A stretch of 64,000 nt of DNA from contig NZ_QRDQ01000012.1 of assembly GCF_003385895.1 (NCBI RefSeq), forward strand, positions 1 through 64,000. Reading direction: 5' to 3'. Within the stretch, counting starts at the first letter, position 1, and every line of letters begins with the position of its first letter. Below, piece after piece: positions 52,405 through 61,750 of this stretch. The stretch is from Flavobacterium cutihirudinis (GTDB lineage Bacteria > Bacteroidota > Bacteroidia > Flavobacteriales > Flavobacteriaceae). A model generated the notes under the pieces. It was not told where the DNA came from. It saw only the letters and a list, made by a program, of their open reading frames with translations, and did no database searches. The position numbers and the translations under genes are program-made.

Positions 52405-53703
52405 ATGAGATTTTTCATTTCAGCCATTACATTTTTTCTCTTTTTTCAAACATATGCTCAAAATTTCAAAGCTGTAAATTGGATTAATGAAAATGCAATT
52501 AAAATTGAAGACGCAAATCCAGACACAAACCTTACGATATTCAATAATAATATTCCACAAAAATTTGGTGATGCAAAAATATTTGGATTCGGAGAAGCTA
52601 CTCATCAAGGAAAGGAATTTTTCGATTTGAAGGCTAAATTCTTCAAATACTTGGTTGAAAAACAAAATATCAAAGTATTTATAATGGAGGAATCATACCC
52701 TTCAGAAGCTGGAATAAACGAATGGATTAGCGGTGGAAAAGGAAACGCGCAAACTATTGCCAACAATTTTAGCATTGGGTTTTGGTATTGCAAAGAGATT
52801 GTCGATCTCTTGCAATGGATGAGAAATTATAATCTTGGCAAAACGAAAGAAGATCAAATTCGCTTTTATGGCATGGACATTCAAGTGGTACAAAACATCA
52901 ATCTGGAAGTACGAAATATAGTAAAAAAGTATAACATTCCCGTAAGCGAAGAACTCCTTTTAGAAGTTGACAAATGTGTAGAAAAAAAAGTGGAATACGG
53001 CAAATCTACGGATTGGGCCGAAGTTCAAATTCCTAAACTAGATAAAATTGAAAGTATTTTAATTGATTTTAAACAAAACATTAAAAATGAAAATCTTGAT
53101 GATTACGCTTCAGCACTTAGAGCTTTAAGTTATTTATCAAAATACACTTATTTTGTGCAAAATCATTATCCTCAGGATAGAGATTTGAAAATGTTTGAAA
53201 ACGCTAAGTGGATAATAGAGAATAAAGCAAAAAATGGCAAAGCTTTTATTTGGGCTCACAACGAACATATTAATAATTTCAAAGCTGGAAATTATAGTAC
53301 CCGAAAAATTTATAATTTAGGAAACCACCTGAAAGAATATTACAAAAACGATTATTACAGTATCGGATTTGATTTTGGTACCGGAACACAAGCTGGTTAT
53401 TTCTCTGATAAAAATGAAAAACCTAGTTGGAAAAAAGTTGAAATAAAAGAACCATTTGCCAAAACTTACGCTGAAACACTTATTGAAGCAAAAAATGAGA
53501 TTTATTTTATTGATATATTTAAAGCTTTAGAAGGCAATTCTTCAGAGTTTTTTAAAAACAAATCTAAACAGATAGTCGTAGGTGGCGGCGGATTCAATCC
53601 CTATAAAAACAATTTGTATCAAAAAAAGTTTTCAATAATGTATGATGGATTAATCTTTGTAAAAAACATTACTCTTCCAACTAATAATCTGGTTACGAAA
53701 TAA
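52405..53703 (+). CDS. erythromycin esterase family protein, exported
   Basis: A 432-residue protein with a signal peptide (residues 1-18, ending TYAQ). Family features are GFGEATHQGKEFFDLKAKFF (the catalytic-type His and Glu), IMEESYPSEAGINEWI, RFYGMDIQ and AFIWAHNEHINN. Known Ere enzymes hydrolyse the macrolide lactone ring, but most family members, especially exported Bacteroidota ones, have unknown substrates. Resistance is not implied. It stands between the DUF2461 gene and a glycosyltransferase gene. Confidence 0.88.
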   Translation: MRFFISAITFFLFFQTYAQNFKAVNWINENAIKIEDANPDTNLTIFNNNIPQKFGDAKIFGFGEATHQGKEFFDLKAKFFKYLVEKQNIKVFIMEESYPSEAGINEWISGGKGNAQTIANNFSIGFWYCKEIVDLLQWMRNYNLGKTKEDQIRFYGMDIQVVQNINLEVRNIVKKYNIPVSEELLLEVDKCVEKKVEYGKSTDWAEVQIPKLDKIESILIDFKQNIKNENLDDYASALRALSYLSKYTYFVQNHYPQDRDLKMFENAKWIIENKAKNGKAFIWAHNEHINNFKAGNYSTRKIYNLGNHLKEYYKNDYYSIGFDFGTGTQAGYFSDKNEKPSWKKVEIKEPFAKTYAETLIEAKNEIYFIDIFKALEGNSSEFFKNKSKQIVVGGGGFNPYKNNLYQKKFSIMYDGLIFVKNITLPTNNLVTK

Positions 53704-53760
53704 ACGCTTTGTAATAGCTACCACAGCTCTACTATTAGAGTCGTGGCAAAAAACATTTGA

Positions 53761-54825
53761 ATGAAAAAAAGAAAAATACTTTTTCTTGGAGAATCATATC
53801 GCGCCGACGCCATAACCTGGATGAAAGGGCTGAAAGAATTTGGCGATTTTGAAATCATCACTTGGGAACTTCAATCGTCAAGCAATTCCAAATTCAACCG
53901 ATTCAAACGTATTTTAGAATATTTCTTCGCTCCTGTTTCTATTCGAAAAATTATCCGAGAAGAAAAACCAGACATGGTAATTGCCGAAAGAACCACCAGC
54001 TACGGTTTCCTCGCTGCAATATCTGGCTCTAAAACCATCGCCATAGCACAGCAAGGCCGAACTGATTTATGGCCGGAAGAATCTAAATTATACCTTTTTA
54101 AGAAATTCATCCAAAAACAGGCTTTCAAAAAAGCGCATTTAATTCACGCTTGGGGGCCTGTGATGACAATTCACATGAAAGAAATCGGTGTTGACATGAA
54201 TAAAGTTTTGGTTCTTCCAAAAGGAATTGATTTATCACTTTTTACTCCTTCAACAAATAATTCAAACAAAATTGAAGCTATTGTAACGCGTTCGCTTCAG
54301 CCGGAATATCGTCATGACTCAATTTTAAAAGCATTCGGAATTCTAAATCAAAAAGGAATTGACTTTTCATTGACAATTGTGGGAGACGGAACTCGATTGC
54401 AATTTTTAAAAGATTTAGCCAAGGAACTTCAAATCGAAAACAAAGTCATTTTTACAGGAAGAATTCCAAACACAGAACTTCCCAAGTTATTACAACAATC
54501 CAATATTTATGTCAGCATGCCAATTACCGAAGGCGTTTCGGCGTCTTTGTTTGAAGCAATGGCTTGCAATTGTTATCCTGTAGTTTCAGATATTCCGGGA
54601 AATCAAAGTTGGATTAAACATCGTGAAAATGGGCAATTAATCACAATAGACGATACTGAAATGCTTGCAGAAGAATTGATTTGGTCTTTTGAAAATTCTG
54701 AATCTCGAAACGAAGCCATTATTCGAAATAGAAAATTTATTGAAGAAAATGCCAATTATGATAGTAACATGAAGGTTATTTCGGAGAAATATCATGAGTT
54801 ACTGAACCTACAATTGAACAAATAA
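53761..54825 (+). CDS. glycosyltransferase family 4 protein
   Basis: A 354-residue GT-B fold glycosyltransferase. The GT1 signature region is VTRSLQPEYRHDSILKAFGIL, IVGDGTRLQFLKDLAKEL, VIFTGRIPNTELPKLLQQSNIYVSM, then the donor-binding EGVSASLFEAMACNCYPVVSD. The N-terminal acceptor half opens with KILFLGESYRADAITWMKGL. No membrane helix is present. The isolated position, away from a glycan cluster, gives no clue to the acceptor. It ends just before the convergent frameshifted gene at 54828. Confidence 0.9.
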   Translation: MKKRKILFLGESYRADAITWMKGLKEFGDFEIITWELQSSSNSKFNRFKRILEYFFAPVSIRKIIREEKPDMVIAERTTSYGFLAAISGSKTIAIAQQGRTDLWPEESKLYLFKKFIQKQAFKKAHLIHAWGPVMTIHMKEIGVDMNKVLVLPKGIDLSLFTPSTNNSNKIEAIVTRSLQPEYRHDSILKAFGILNQKGIDFSLTIVGDGTRLQFLKDLAKELQIENKVIFTGRIPNTELPKLLQQSNIYVSMPITEGVSASLFEAMACNCYPVVSDIPGNQSWIKHRENGQLITIDDTEMLAEELIWSFENSESRNEAIIRNRKFIEENANYDSNMKVISEKYHELLNLQLNK

Positions 54826-54827
54826 TT

Positions 54828-55276
54828 TCAATCTTTACTTGAAATCAATCTAATTTTATCATCTCCTTCTTTTTCGATATAAAAAACTCCCAAGTCTTTT
54901 ATAATATCTTCCTTATTTCTTTTTTCCATACTGCAAGTTAAACCGTAAAAACAAGCATCATCCACAATCATATGTACACGATCATTGTCGATTAACGTAT
55001 AATTCCTGAGATAGAAACAAAACAATCACTAAGACATTGTGCTATTTCATTACATAAAAATGTACCATCTAAATTAAATGTCACGTAAAGACCATATTTA
55101 AATTCGTTTTCTTTCACCAAAGAATAGGCTGCCTTATCTCTATACCCAATAATCTCTTTGGTTTTCCACTTTCCTACAATAGCATTTTGCGCTAAAGACA
55201 TGGATGAAACAAGAAACAAAAACAGAATTACAATATGCTTTTTCAAACCTATATCTCTACTATTTTTAAGAATCAT
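54828..55276 (-). pseudogene. lipocalin-like exported protein, split by a one-base frameshift
   Basis: Two frames together form one product. The first (55276 down to ~54992) has a signal peptide (HIVILFLFLVSSMSLAQ), then AIVGKWKTKEIIGYRDK and FKYGLYVTFNLDGTFLC, and stops early after FVSISG. The second continues NYTLIDNDRVHMIVDDACFYGLTC to a TAA before 54828. Adding one A to the AATTCC run at ~55001-55006 (GGAATT on the minus strand) restores FVSISGNYTLIDNDR, a lipocalin-like GxW...GxY pattern. It is a real recent mutation or an assembly error. Family unrecognised. Confidence 0.75.
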
Positions 55277-55448
55277 AATTGTTTAATTTTAGAATTATTA
55301 ATCTTTATAATTCAATTTCACACCATCAAATATAAAGCTTAATCTTTAATCCATCTTTACAATCGCAAACAGAAATCCAGTCCGTAACTTTTTCCCAATT
55401 CTCACGACTTACTATTTGTAGTATTATTAAATTTAATCTTAAAAAAGT

Positions 55449-56552
55449 ATGAACAATAGAAGAAATTGGTTAAAACAAATTGGTTTAGGCACAATAGGAT
55501 TAGGAATTATTCCATTTGAAACTTTTGCAAATTCACAAACAGAAGAATATTTTTTTCCGAAAACAGACAATTCACCCATACTATTACGATCTAATGAAAA
55601 TCCGTATGGTCCTTCTCCACTCGCTCGCACTGCCATGCAAAAAAGCGTTAACAGCAGCAATCGATATGGCTGGGATCTTTCCGGAGAATTAATTTCTGCT
55701 ATTGCTAAAAAGAATACTGTTTCTGATGCCAATATATTATTAGGTGCCGGCTCAACAGAAATTTTAGATTTAGTTCTTCAGTATACGGCATTACAAAAAG
55801 GAAATTTTATTATAGCCGAAACCACTTTCAATTATTGGACTTTTCCTGCTGAAAAACTCGGAATAAAAAAAATCACCGTTCCTTTAACAGTCGACAAAAA
55901 ACATGATTTAACAGCAATGTTACAAGCAATTGATTCGGACACGAAAATGATTTACATCTGCAATCCAAACAATCCGACCGGAACAATTTGCGAAAGAGAA
56001 AAACTAATTTCTTTTATTAATGAAGCAACTAAAAAGACAATAGTTTTTGTTGACGAAGCTTATATCGATTTTACAAATGAACAATCTCTAAGTGGACTTG
56101 TTACAGAAAACAAAAATCTAATTATCACAAAAACTTTTTCAAAAATGTACGGTTTAGCCGGCGCACGTGTAGGTTATGCAATTGCAGCTTCATCAACAAT
56201 TGAAGAACTAAGCGCTCTAAAATCGTCTCCAAATTTATCAGTGAGTGTAGTATCAGCAGTCGCTGCTATGGCATCTTTAAATGATGATAAATTTATTGCC
56301 CAAGTAAATACTGCAAACGAAGAAGTAAAAAAATATACTATTGAGCAGCTCAACAAACTAAATCTTACCTGTATTCCTTCTCATTCTAATTTTATTTATT
56401 TTTCTCTGGATAATTATAAAAAAGATTATTTCAAACAATTAGAAAGCCACAATATTCAAGGAACCAAAATTTACGAAGAAAACGGAAAATGGACCCGGAT
56501 TACAATTGGCACAATGAAAGAAATGCAACAATTTATAGCTGCGATAAAGTAA
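55449..56552 (+). CDS. PLP-dependent aminotransferase (HisC-like) with Tat-type signal
   Basis: A 367-residue fold-type I aminotransferase. Motifs are SNENPYGPSPLARTAM, GAGSTEILDLV, CNPNNPTGTIC (~175), VDEAYIDF and the PLP lysine region TKTFSKMYGLAGARVGYA (Lys ~225). These match histidinol-phosphate aminotransferases. It opens with MNNRRNWLKQIGLGTIGLG, a twin-arginine signal-like sequence, so it may be exported folded with PLP. A cytosolic HisC would not need this. It stands alone, without other his genes, so another substrate is likely. Confidence 0.88.
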   Translation: MNNRRNWLKQIGLGTIGLGIIPFETFANSQTEEYFFPKTDNSPILLRSNENPYGPSPLARTAMQKSVNSSNRYGWDLSGELISAIAKKNTVSDANILLGAGSTEILDLVLQYTALQKGNFIIAETTFNYWTFPAEKLGIKKITVPLTVDKKHDLTAMLQAIDSDTKMIYICNPNNPTGTICEREKLISFINEATKKTIVFVDEAYIDFTNEQSLSGLVTENKNLIITKTFSKMYGLAGARVGYAIAASSTIEELSALKSSPNLSVSVVSAVAAMASLNDDKFIAQVNTANEEVKKYTIEQLNKLNLTCIPSHSNFIYFSLDNYKKDYFKQLESHNIQGTKIYEENGKWTRITIGTMKEMQQFIAAIK

Positions 56553-56604
56553 AGAATCACAAAAGTCTTTTTACAGAAAATCCACTCAAATAAATTATAA
56601 TCAT

Positions 56605-56612
56605 TACTTTTG
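56605..56612 (+). promoter_or_regulatory. -7 promoter box of murB
   Basis: TACTTTTG matches TAnnTTTG, 25 bp before the murB ATG. Confidence 0.45.
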
Positions 56613-56637
56613 ACCAAGATTAAAAAGCCTTTTATAT

Positions 56638-57651
56638 ATGGAAATCCAATCCAATTTTTCTTTAAAAAACTACAATACTTTTGGCATTGAGGCCAGCGCG
56701 AAACAATTCGTTGCAGTACATTCTATTACTGAATTGAAAACCATTTTAGAAGAAAACAAAAACGAGAAAAAATTTGTTTTGGGAGGCGGAAGCAATATGC
56801 TTTTGACTAAAGATATTGAAGCTTTAGTTATCCATATTGATTTAAAAGGAAAAAAAATATTAAAGGAAGATGACGATTTTGTTTGGGTCGAAAGTCAGGC
56901 CGGCGAAGTATGGCACGATTTCGTTCTTTGGACAATCGATAATAATTTGGGCGGTTTAGAAAACATGTCGCTGATTCCTGGAAATGTGGGAACAACTCCG
57001 GTTCAGAATATTGGCGCTTATGGAACCGAGATTAAAGACACTTTTGTTTCTTGCGAAGCCATGAATATTGAAACTCAGGAAATGAGAACTTTTACGAATC
57101 CTGAATGTAACTTTGGTTATCGCGAAAGTATTTTTAAACACGAAGTTAAAGACCAATTTATTATAACTTCAGTAATCTTCAAACTGACAAAACGCAATCA
57201 CAAAATCAATACTTCTTATGGCGATATTTTGGCTGAATTGGCCAAAAACAATATTTCTGAACCAACATTGAAAGATGTAAGCAATGCTGTAATCGCAATC
57301 AGAAAAAGCAAATTGCCAGATCCGAAAGAATTAGGAAATAGCGGTAGTTTTTTTAAAAACCCGATTTTACTGAAATCTGACTTCGAGAAAATTCATCAAA
57401 AATTCCCAGAAATGAAATTTTACGAAGTTTCAGAAACCGAAGTAAAAGTTCCGGCCGGCTGGCTAATTGAACAAGCCGGTTTTAAAGGTAAACGTTTTGG
57501 CGATGCAGGAGTTCATAAAAATCAGGCTTTGGTTTTAGTAAATTATGGAAATGCTACCGGACAGGAAATTTTGGCGGTTTCAAAAGAAGTTCAAAAAACG
57601 GTTTTCGAAACTTTCGGCATTCATATTGAAGCAGAAGTGAATGTAATCTAA
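56638..57651 (+). CDS. murB: UDP-N-acetylmuramate dehydrogenase
   Basis: A 337-residue FAD/NADPH enzyme reducing UDP-GlcNAc-enolpyruvate to UDP-MurNAc in peptidoglycan synthesis. The FAD-binding GGGSNMLLT lies at ~48-56. The SLIPGNVGTTPVQNIGAYG segment follows at ~115, and the catalytic GNSGSFFKNP at ~233. The C-terminal AGWLIEQAGFKGKRFGDAGVHKNQALVLVN is diagnostic of the longer (type I) MurB. The membrane-protein gene follows after 8 bp. Confidence 0.95.
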   Translation: MEIQSNFSLKNYNTFGIEASAKQFVAVHSITELKTILEENKNEKKFVLGGGSNMLLTKDIEALVIHIDLKGKKILKEDDDFVWVESQAGEVWHDFVLWTIDNNLGGLENMSLIPGNVGTTPVQNIGAYGTEIKDTFVSCEAMNIETQEMRTFTNPECNFGYRESIFKHEVKDQFIITSVIFKLTKRNHKINTSYGDILAELAKNNISEPTLKDVSNAVIAIRKSKLPDPKELGNSGSFFKNPILLKSDFEKIHQKFPEMKFYEVSETEVKVPAGWLIEQAGFKGKRFGDAGVHKNQALVLVNYGNATGQEILAVSKEVQKTVFETFGIHIEAEVNVI

Positions 57652-57659
57652 AATAGTAA

Positions 57660-58169
57660 ATGAAAAAATTAAATATCAAAATTGCTATTATTCAGATTTT
57701 GGGAATGGTTTTATTGATTAATGGCTTTTTGCAACTTAAACTTTACAGCGTAGCCGAAAAAGTCATTTGTGCCAAAACACATTATCCGGATCACAACTCA
57801 AAATACTGGAACAGTTTTTTTCCTACAAATGAAGATTTCTTCGGATTTTGGCCAAGTGTGTATATCTGGATATTTTTTGGCTTAATAACCGGAATGTTTC
57901 TGGTTTCGTTTCTAAACTGGAAAAGCAAACTCTCTTCCCTTAATTCTCTTTTGGTGGCAATCGTTTTATATATCCTTTTAAGATTTAAATTTTTCAGAAA
58001 AGAAATCATATCACATTTATTCCAACCTGTAAGAACAGCATTTTCAAACGATTACGGAACACAGTGTTTGTTTGAAGGAATTACATTCACGATACTTGGA
58101 CTTATTGTTTTATATTTAAGCATTAATCCGAGTTTGATTAGATCAGAAGAAACGATGATCGAAATTTAA
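57660..58169 (+). CDS. hypothetical four-helix membrane protein
   Basis: A 169-residue membrane protein; I do not recognise the family. Hydrophobic segments lie at about 8-27 (IAIIQILGMVLLINGFLQL), 65-85 (VYIWIFFGLITGMFLVSFL), 96-108 and 138-157 (GITFTILGLIVLYLSINP). A Cys-containing loop between the first two (ICAKTHYPDHNSKYW) faces one side. It begins 8 bp after murB, so it is probably co-transcribed. Confidence 0.7.
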   Translation: MKKLNIKIAIIQILGMVLLINGFLQLKLYSVAEKVICAKTHYPDHNSKYWNSFFPTNEDFFGFWPSVYIWIFFGLITGMFLVSFLNWKSKLSSLNSLLVAIVLYILLRFKFFRKEIISHLFQPVRTAFSNDYGTQCLFEGITFTILGLIVLYLSINPSLIRSEETMIEI

Positions 58170-58254
58170 TAAGAAGGAATTACGATTTTTCCAAATTATG
58201 AAAAACAGTAAAATCCAGCAGAAGTATTTGTTTTAGAAAAAAAACTTTACAAAA

Positions 58255-58869
58255 ATGTACACACCTGATTTATATAAAAATGAGAATCCCGAAGAAATCA
58301 GAACTTTCCTGAAAGAAAACAGTTTTGGAATTCTAATCAATCAGACCAACGGTAAATTATGTGCCACACATATTCCGATAGAACTTGAAGTGAATCAAGA
58401 CGGAAAAGAAATTCTGCAGGGACATATTTCAAAATTAAACCCACAAGCTGAAGGTTTTAGAGAGAACGATCAGGTTCTTGCGGTTTTTACCGGCCCGCAC
58501 AGTTATATATCTTCTTCCTGGTACGATCATGAAAATGTACCAACATGGAACTATATAGCCGTACATGTTTACGGCCGAATCAAGATTGTAGATTACGAAA
58601 CTTCAGTTGAGCAGTTAAAAAAATTGGTTGATAAATACGAAGCAAATTCTGAAAATCCTGTTCGGGTTGAAGATTTATCAGCAAAAACAATGCGGGAAGC
58701 AAGAGGCATTTTTGGCTTTGAAATCGAAATTGAAGAGATTCAGGCCACTAAAAAATTATCGCAAAACCGGGATGATTACAATTATAAAAACATAATTTCG
58801 GAATTAGAAAAAACCGAAAACCCTCAGGCTATTGCTGTTGCAAAAGAAATGTCAAAATGCCGAAAGTAA
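58255..58869 (+). CDS. FMN-binding negative transcriptional regulator (PaiB-like)
   Basis: A 204-residue split-barrel FMN-binding protein of the PaiB family. Typical segments are MYTPDLYKNENPEEIRTFLKEN, ATHIPIELE, VFTGPHSYISSSWYDHENVPTWNYIAVHVYGR and MREARGIFGFEIEIEEIQATKKLSQNR. PaiB of Bacillus represses sporulation and protease genes, but its family name rests on that single study; in Bacteroidota the role is unproven and a flavin-dependent redox role is as likely. It is monocistronic. Confidence 0.9.
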   Translation: MYTPDLYKNENPEEIRTFLKENSFGILINQTNGKLCATHIPIELEVNQDGKEILQGHISKLNPQAEGFRENDQVLAVFTGPHSYISSSWYDHENVPTWNYIAVHVYGRIKIVDYETSVEQLKKLVDKYEANSENPVRVEDLSAKTMREARGIFGFEIEIEEIQATKKLSQNRDDYNYKNIISELEKTENPQAIAVAKEMSKCRK

Positions 58870-58883
58870 ATCGGTTTTAACCA

Positions 58884-58913
58884 TTGAAAATTAGGAATTC
58901 ATAAGTACATTTG
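58884..58913 (+). promoter_or_regulatory. promoter of the GT2/sigma-factor pair (TTG - 19 bp - TACATTTG)
   Basis: TTG (58884-58886) and TACATTTG (58906-58913) match the Bacteroidota -33/-7 layout with a 19-bp spacer. The start codon of the GT2 gene is 39 bp downstream. Confidence 0.65.
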
Positions 58914-58952
58914 CACTCGCAAGATTCAGAAATTAAAAGACATTAAAATCAG

Positions 58953-60059
58953 ATGCTTATAACTTTATTTTACTTCTTTATTGCTATTGTTGTTGTACAA
59001 CTTTTTTATTACTTGGGTGTATTTGGTAAATTTGCTTTTGCTAAACCACAGGAAGTCACTCAAAAAAAACTTCCGGTTTCTGTAATTGTTTGTGCAAAAA
59101 ACGAAGAAGAAAACGTAAAGAAATTTGTGCCGCTTTTGGCTGAACAGGATTATCCTGACTTTGAAATAGTTTTAATCGATGATGCTTCAAGCGACGAAAC
59201 TCTCGAAATTTTTGAAGAATTCGAACAACAGTATCCAAATATTCGTTTGGTAAAAGTGCAAAACAATGAGGCTTTTTGGGGAAACAAAAAATATTCTTTG
59301 ACTTTAGGAATCAAAGCTGCTAAAAAAGAATATTTACTATTTACCGATGCTGATTGTTATCCTACGTCAAAAAACTGGATCACTTCAATGACATCTCAGT
59401 TCACGATGAACAAAACTATTGTATTGGGTTATGGTGGATACGAAAAAATAGAGCGTTCTTTCTTAAATAAAATTATCCGTTTTGAAACCATATTGACAGC
59501 CTTGCAATATTTTTCATGGGCAAAAATTGGATTTCCATACATGGGAGTAGGACGAAATTTAGCTTACAAAAAAGAAGAATTCTTTAAAGTAAACGGATTT
59601 ATCGACCATATTCAAATTCGTTCCGGCGACGATGATTTATTTATAAATCAAGCAGCGGATAAAACAAACACAACGATTTCTTATAATCCGGAAAGTTTCA
59701 CTTATTCAAAACCAAAAGAATCTTACAAAGAATGGTTTACACAAAAAAGAAGACATGTTTCTACCGCAGAGCATTATAAATTCTTTGATAAGATGCAATT
59801 AGGTATTTTTTATACCTCGCAATTACTTTTCTTTTTGTCCTTTATTCTCTTATTGTCCTTCCAGTTTCAATGGATTGCAGTAGTAGCAATAATTGCAACC
59901 CGTTATACTGTTGCATGGACAGTAGTTGGATTTACCGCAGGTAAATTAAAAGAAAATGATCTTAAAATCTGGTTTCCTATTGTAGAGATAGTGCTTATAT
60001 TCACACAAATTAATATCTTTATAACTAATATCTTTTCAAAACCGGTACATTGGAAATAA
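58953..60059 (+). CDS. glycosyltransferase family 2 membrane protein
   Basis: A 368-residue GT-A glycosyltransferase. An N-terminal membrane helix covers ~1-20. The GT2 domain (~41-230) has VIVCAKNEEENV, VLIDDASSDETLEI, LLFTDADCYPTS, and the late motif RSGDDDLFINQ; KRRHVS takes the place of QxxRW. Two or three C-terminal helices follow. Processive features suggest polysaccharide or glycolipid synthesis, substrate unknown. The sigma gene starts 10 bp inside its 3' end. Confidence 0.9.
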   Translation: MLITLFYFFIAIVVVQLFYYLGVFGKFAFAKPQEVTQKKLPVSVIVCAKNEEENVKKFVPLLAEQDYPDFEIVLIDDASSDETLEIFEEFEQQYPNIRLVKVQNNEAFWGNKKYSLTLGIKAAKKEYLLFTDADCYPTSKNWITSMTSQFTMNKTIVLGYGGYEKIERSFLNKIIRFETILTALQYFSWAKIGFPYMGVGRNLAYKKEEFFKVNGFIDHIQIRSGDDDLFINQAADKTNTTISYNPESFTYSKPKESYKEWFTQKRRHVSTAEHYKFFDKMQLGIFYTSQLLFFLSFILLLSFQFQWIAVVAIIATRYTVAWTVVGFTAGKLKENDLKIWFPIVEIVLIFTQINIFITNIFSKPVHWK

Positions 60060-60601
60060 ATTCTAAAATAGAAAAAGCAAAAAAAGGCGATCAAATCGCC
60101 TTTACTTTTTTATTAGATTTTTATTGGAATGAAGTTTATGGTTTTATGCTAAAACGCACAGAAAACGAAACTACAGCCGAAGATATTACCATAGAAACTT
60201 TCTCAAAAGCTTTCGACAAAATTGCCACTTACAACGCTGAATTCAAGTTTAACACTTGGTTGATCAGCATAGCCAAAAATGTCTACATCGACTTACTTCG
60301 AAAAAAGAAAACCAGTCTTTTTATAGAAATAACAGACAACGAAGATCAGCAGGCATACAACATTCCAGACCCTACTCCATCTGCTGAAGACGCATTAATT
60401 AAAGAGCAAAATCTATCGCGCTTGCTTTTATGCATCAAAGAATTAAAACCTCATTATCAGGAAGTCATTCAGTTACGTTATTTTCAGGAAATGACATATC
60501 AGGAAATTGCGGCTAAAATTAATGAGCCTTTAAGCAACGTAAAAGTTAAATTACTCCGTGCTAAAAAATTATTAGCAGAAATCATTGAACAAAACAGATA
60601 A
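60050..60601 (+). CDS. ECF-type RNA polymerase sigma factor
   Basis: A 183-residue sigma factor. Region 2 spans ~9-80 (AFTFLLDFYWNEVYGFMLKR, TAEDITIETFSKAFDKIATY, FNTWLISIAKNVYIDLLRKKK) and region 4 ~125-180 (HYQEVIQLRYFQEMTYQEIAAKINEPLSNVKVKLLRAKKLL). The start is TTG at 60050, overlapping the GT2 gene by 10 bp; no ATG precedes the conserved region. It has no adjacent anti-sigma gene. The energy transducer TonB gene follows after 155 bp. Confidence 0.88.
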   Translation: MEINSKIEKAKKGDQIAFTFLLDFYWNEVYGFMLKRTENETTAEDITIETFSKAFDKIATYNAEFKFNTWLISIAKNVYIDLLRKKKTSLFIEITDNEDQQAYNIPDPTPSAEDALIKEQNLSRLLLCIKELKPHYQEVIQLRYFQEMTYQEIAAKINEPLSNVKVKLLRAKKLLAEIIEQNR

Positions 60602-60756
60602 TTCACTATCTTTAAGAAAAGATTAAAGTATAATCATACTTTTTATTAAAAAACCTATTATCTAACATAATAAAACAACAACGTCTGCGTTGTTTGCTAA
60701 AACCCAATCCTTATCGCGTATGATTTAAAGTTACTTAACCTTAAAACCCAAAAATC

Positions 60757-61578
60757 ATGTCTAAATCTAGCATCTATGAAAGCAAGTGGACCGATCTTGT
60801 TTTCGAAAACAAAAACAAAGAGTACGGAGCGTATCAATTACGCCAGGAAAATTCTAAAACAACAATTACTGCCTTATTTTCAGCATTGTTGTTAATCGCC
60901 GCCTTGGGAAGCGCATCGATGCTGATTAATAAGTTTAGGGGTCATGAAACTGTCGAGCCAGCTCCGTTTGACGAACCTCTGACACCGGTTAACATTACGC
61001 CAGATTTGGTAAGACCAGAACCACCAACGCCAATTGCACCTCCATCACAAAGTGCTCCTACTGCTCCATCAATCACTACACAGTTAACAAATCCTGTTGT
61101 AAGTAGCACAGAAGAAGCTGTTCAGGAAATTGCAACGAATGTTGAAAACGTTCCTGTTGTAGAAAATACAAATGGAACCGGAACTACACAAAACGTAATT
61201 CCAGGAAATGGAAATACAGGAGGAGAAACTATTGGTGAACCACCAGCAACTAATGAACCTGTAATTGCAGCTGCATTAGACAAAATGCCAGAATTTCCAG
61301 GCGGTATGAGCAAGTTTTACAGCTATGTTGGGAACAACTTTAAAAGACCAGAACTGGATGCCGAAAGAACATTGAAAGTATATGTTTCTTTTGTAATTGA
61401 AAGAGATGGCTCAATAACCGACATCATGGTAAAAAACGATCCAGGTTTTGGAATGGGAAAAGAAGCAATTAGAGTATTAAAATCTTTAAAAACAAAATGG
61501 ACTCCTGGAATATTAAACGGAAAACCAGTTCGAACTGCATACAACCTTCCAATAACAATTAAAACGGAAGCTGAATAA
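60757..61578 (+). CDS. tonB: energy transducer TonB
   Basis: A 273-residue protein linking inner-membrane ExbBD to outer-membrane receptors. The cytoplasmic N-terminus (WTDLVFENKNKEYGAYQLR) and one membrane helix (~36-57) are followed by a Pro-rich stretch (PDLVRPEPPTPIAPPSQSAP) and a Gly/Asn/Thr linker. The TonB C-terminal domain covers ~180-270 (FYSYVGNNFKRPELDAERTLKVYVSFVIERDGSI, GFGMGKEAIRVLKSLKTKWTPG). It follows the sigma gene and has its own terminator. Genomes of this group hold several TonB paralogues; this one's partner is unknown. Confidence 0.92.
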   Translation: MSKSSIYESKWTDLVFENKNKEYGAYQLRQENSKTTITALFSALLLIAALGSASMLINKFRGHETVEPAPFDEPLTPVNITPDLVRPEPPTPIAPPSQSAPTAPSITTQLTNPVVSSTEEAVQEIATNVENVPVVENTNGTGTTQNVIPGNGNTGGETIGEPPATNEPVIAAALDKMPEFPGGMSKFYSYVGNNFKRPELDAERTLKVYVSFVIERDGSITDIMVKNDPGFGMGKEAIRVLKSLKTKWTPGILNGKPVRTAYNLPITIKTEAE

Positions 61579-61596
61579 AATAAAATCGAAATTGAA

Positions 61597-61627
61597 AAAG
61601 CAGAACTTAGGTTCTGCTTTTTTTTTG
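61597..61627 (+). terminator. intrinsic terminator after tonB
   Basis: AAAGCAGAAC (61597-61606) and GTTCTGCTTT (61611-61620) form a perfect 10-bp stem with a 4-nt loop and a T-run. Confidence 0.88.
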
Positions 61628-61750
61628 ACTTTTTTAAATTCTATCAATCACATTCTTAAATAAGGAAAGATTCGCTTCTTTTTTATTTTTAATTATCTTT
61701 ACACTTCCTTAAAAATCAAAACATTTTACACTAAAATTAAAATTTAAAAA

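Noticed and set aside
52405..53703. Macrolide resistance gene
   Set aside because: The protein belongs to the erythromycin-esterase family, but exported Bacteroidota members have unknown substrates, so resistance was not claimed.
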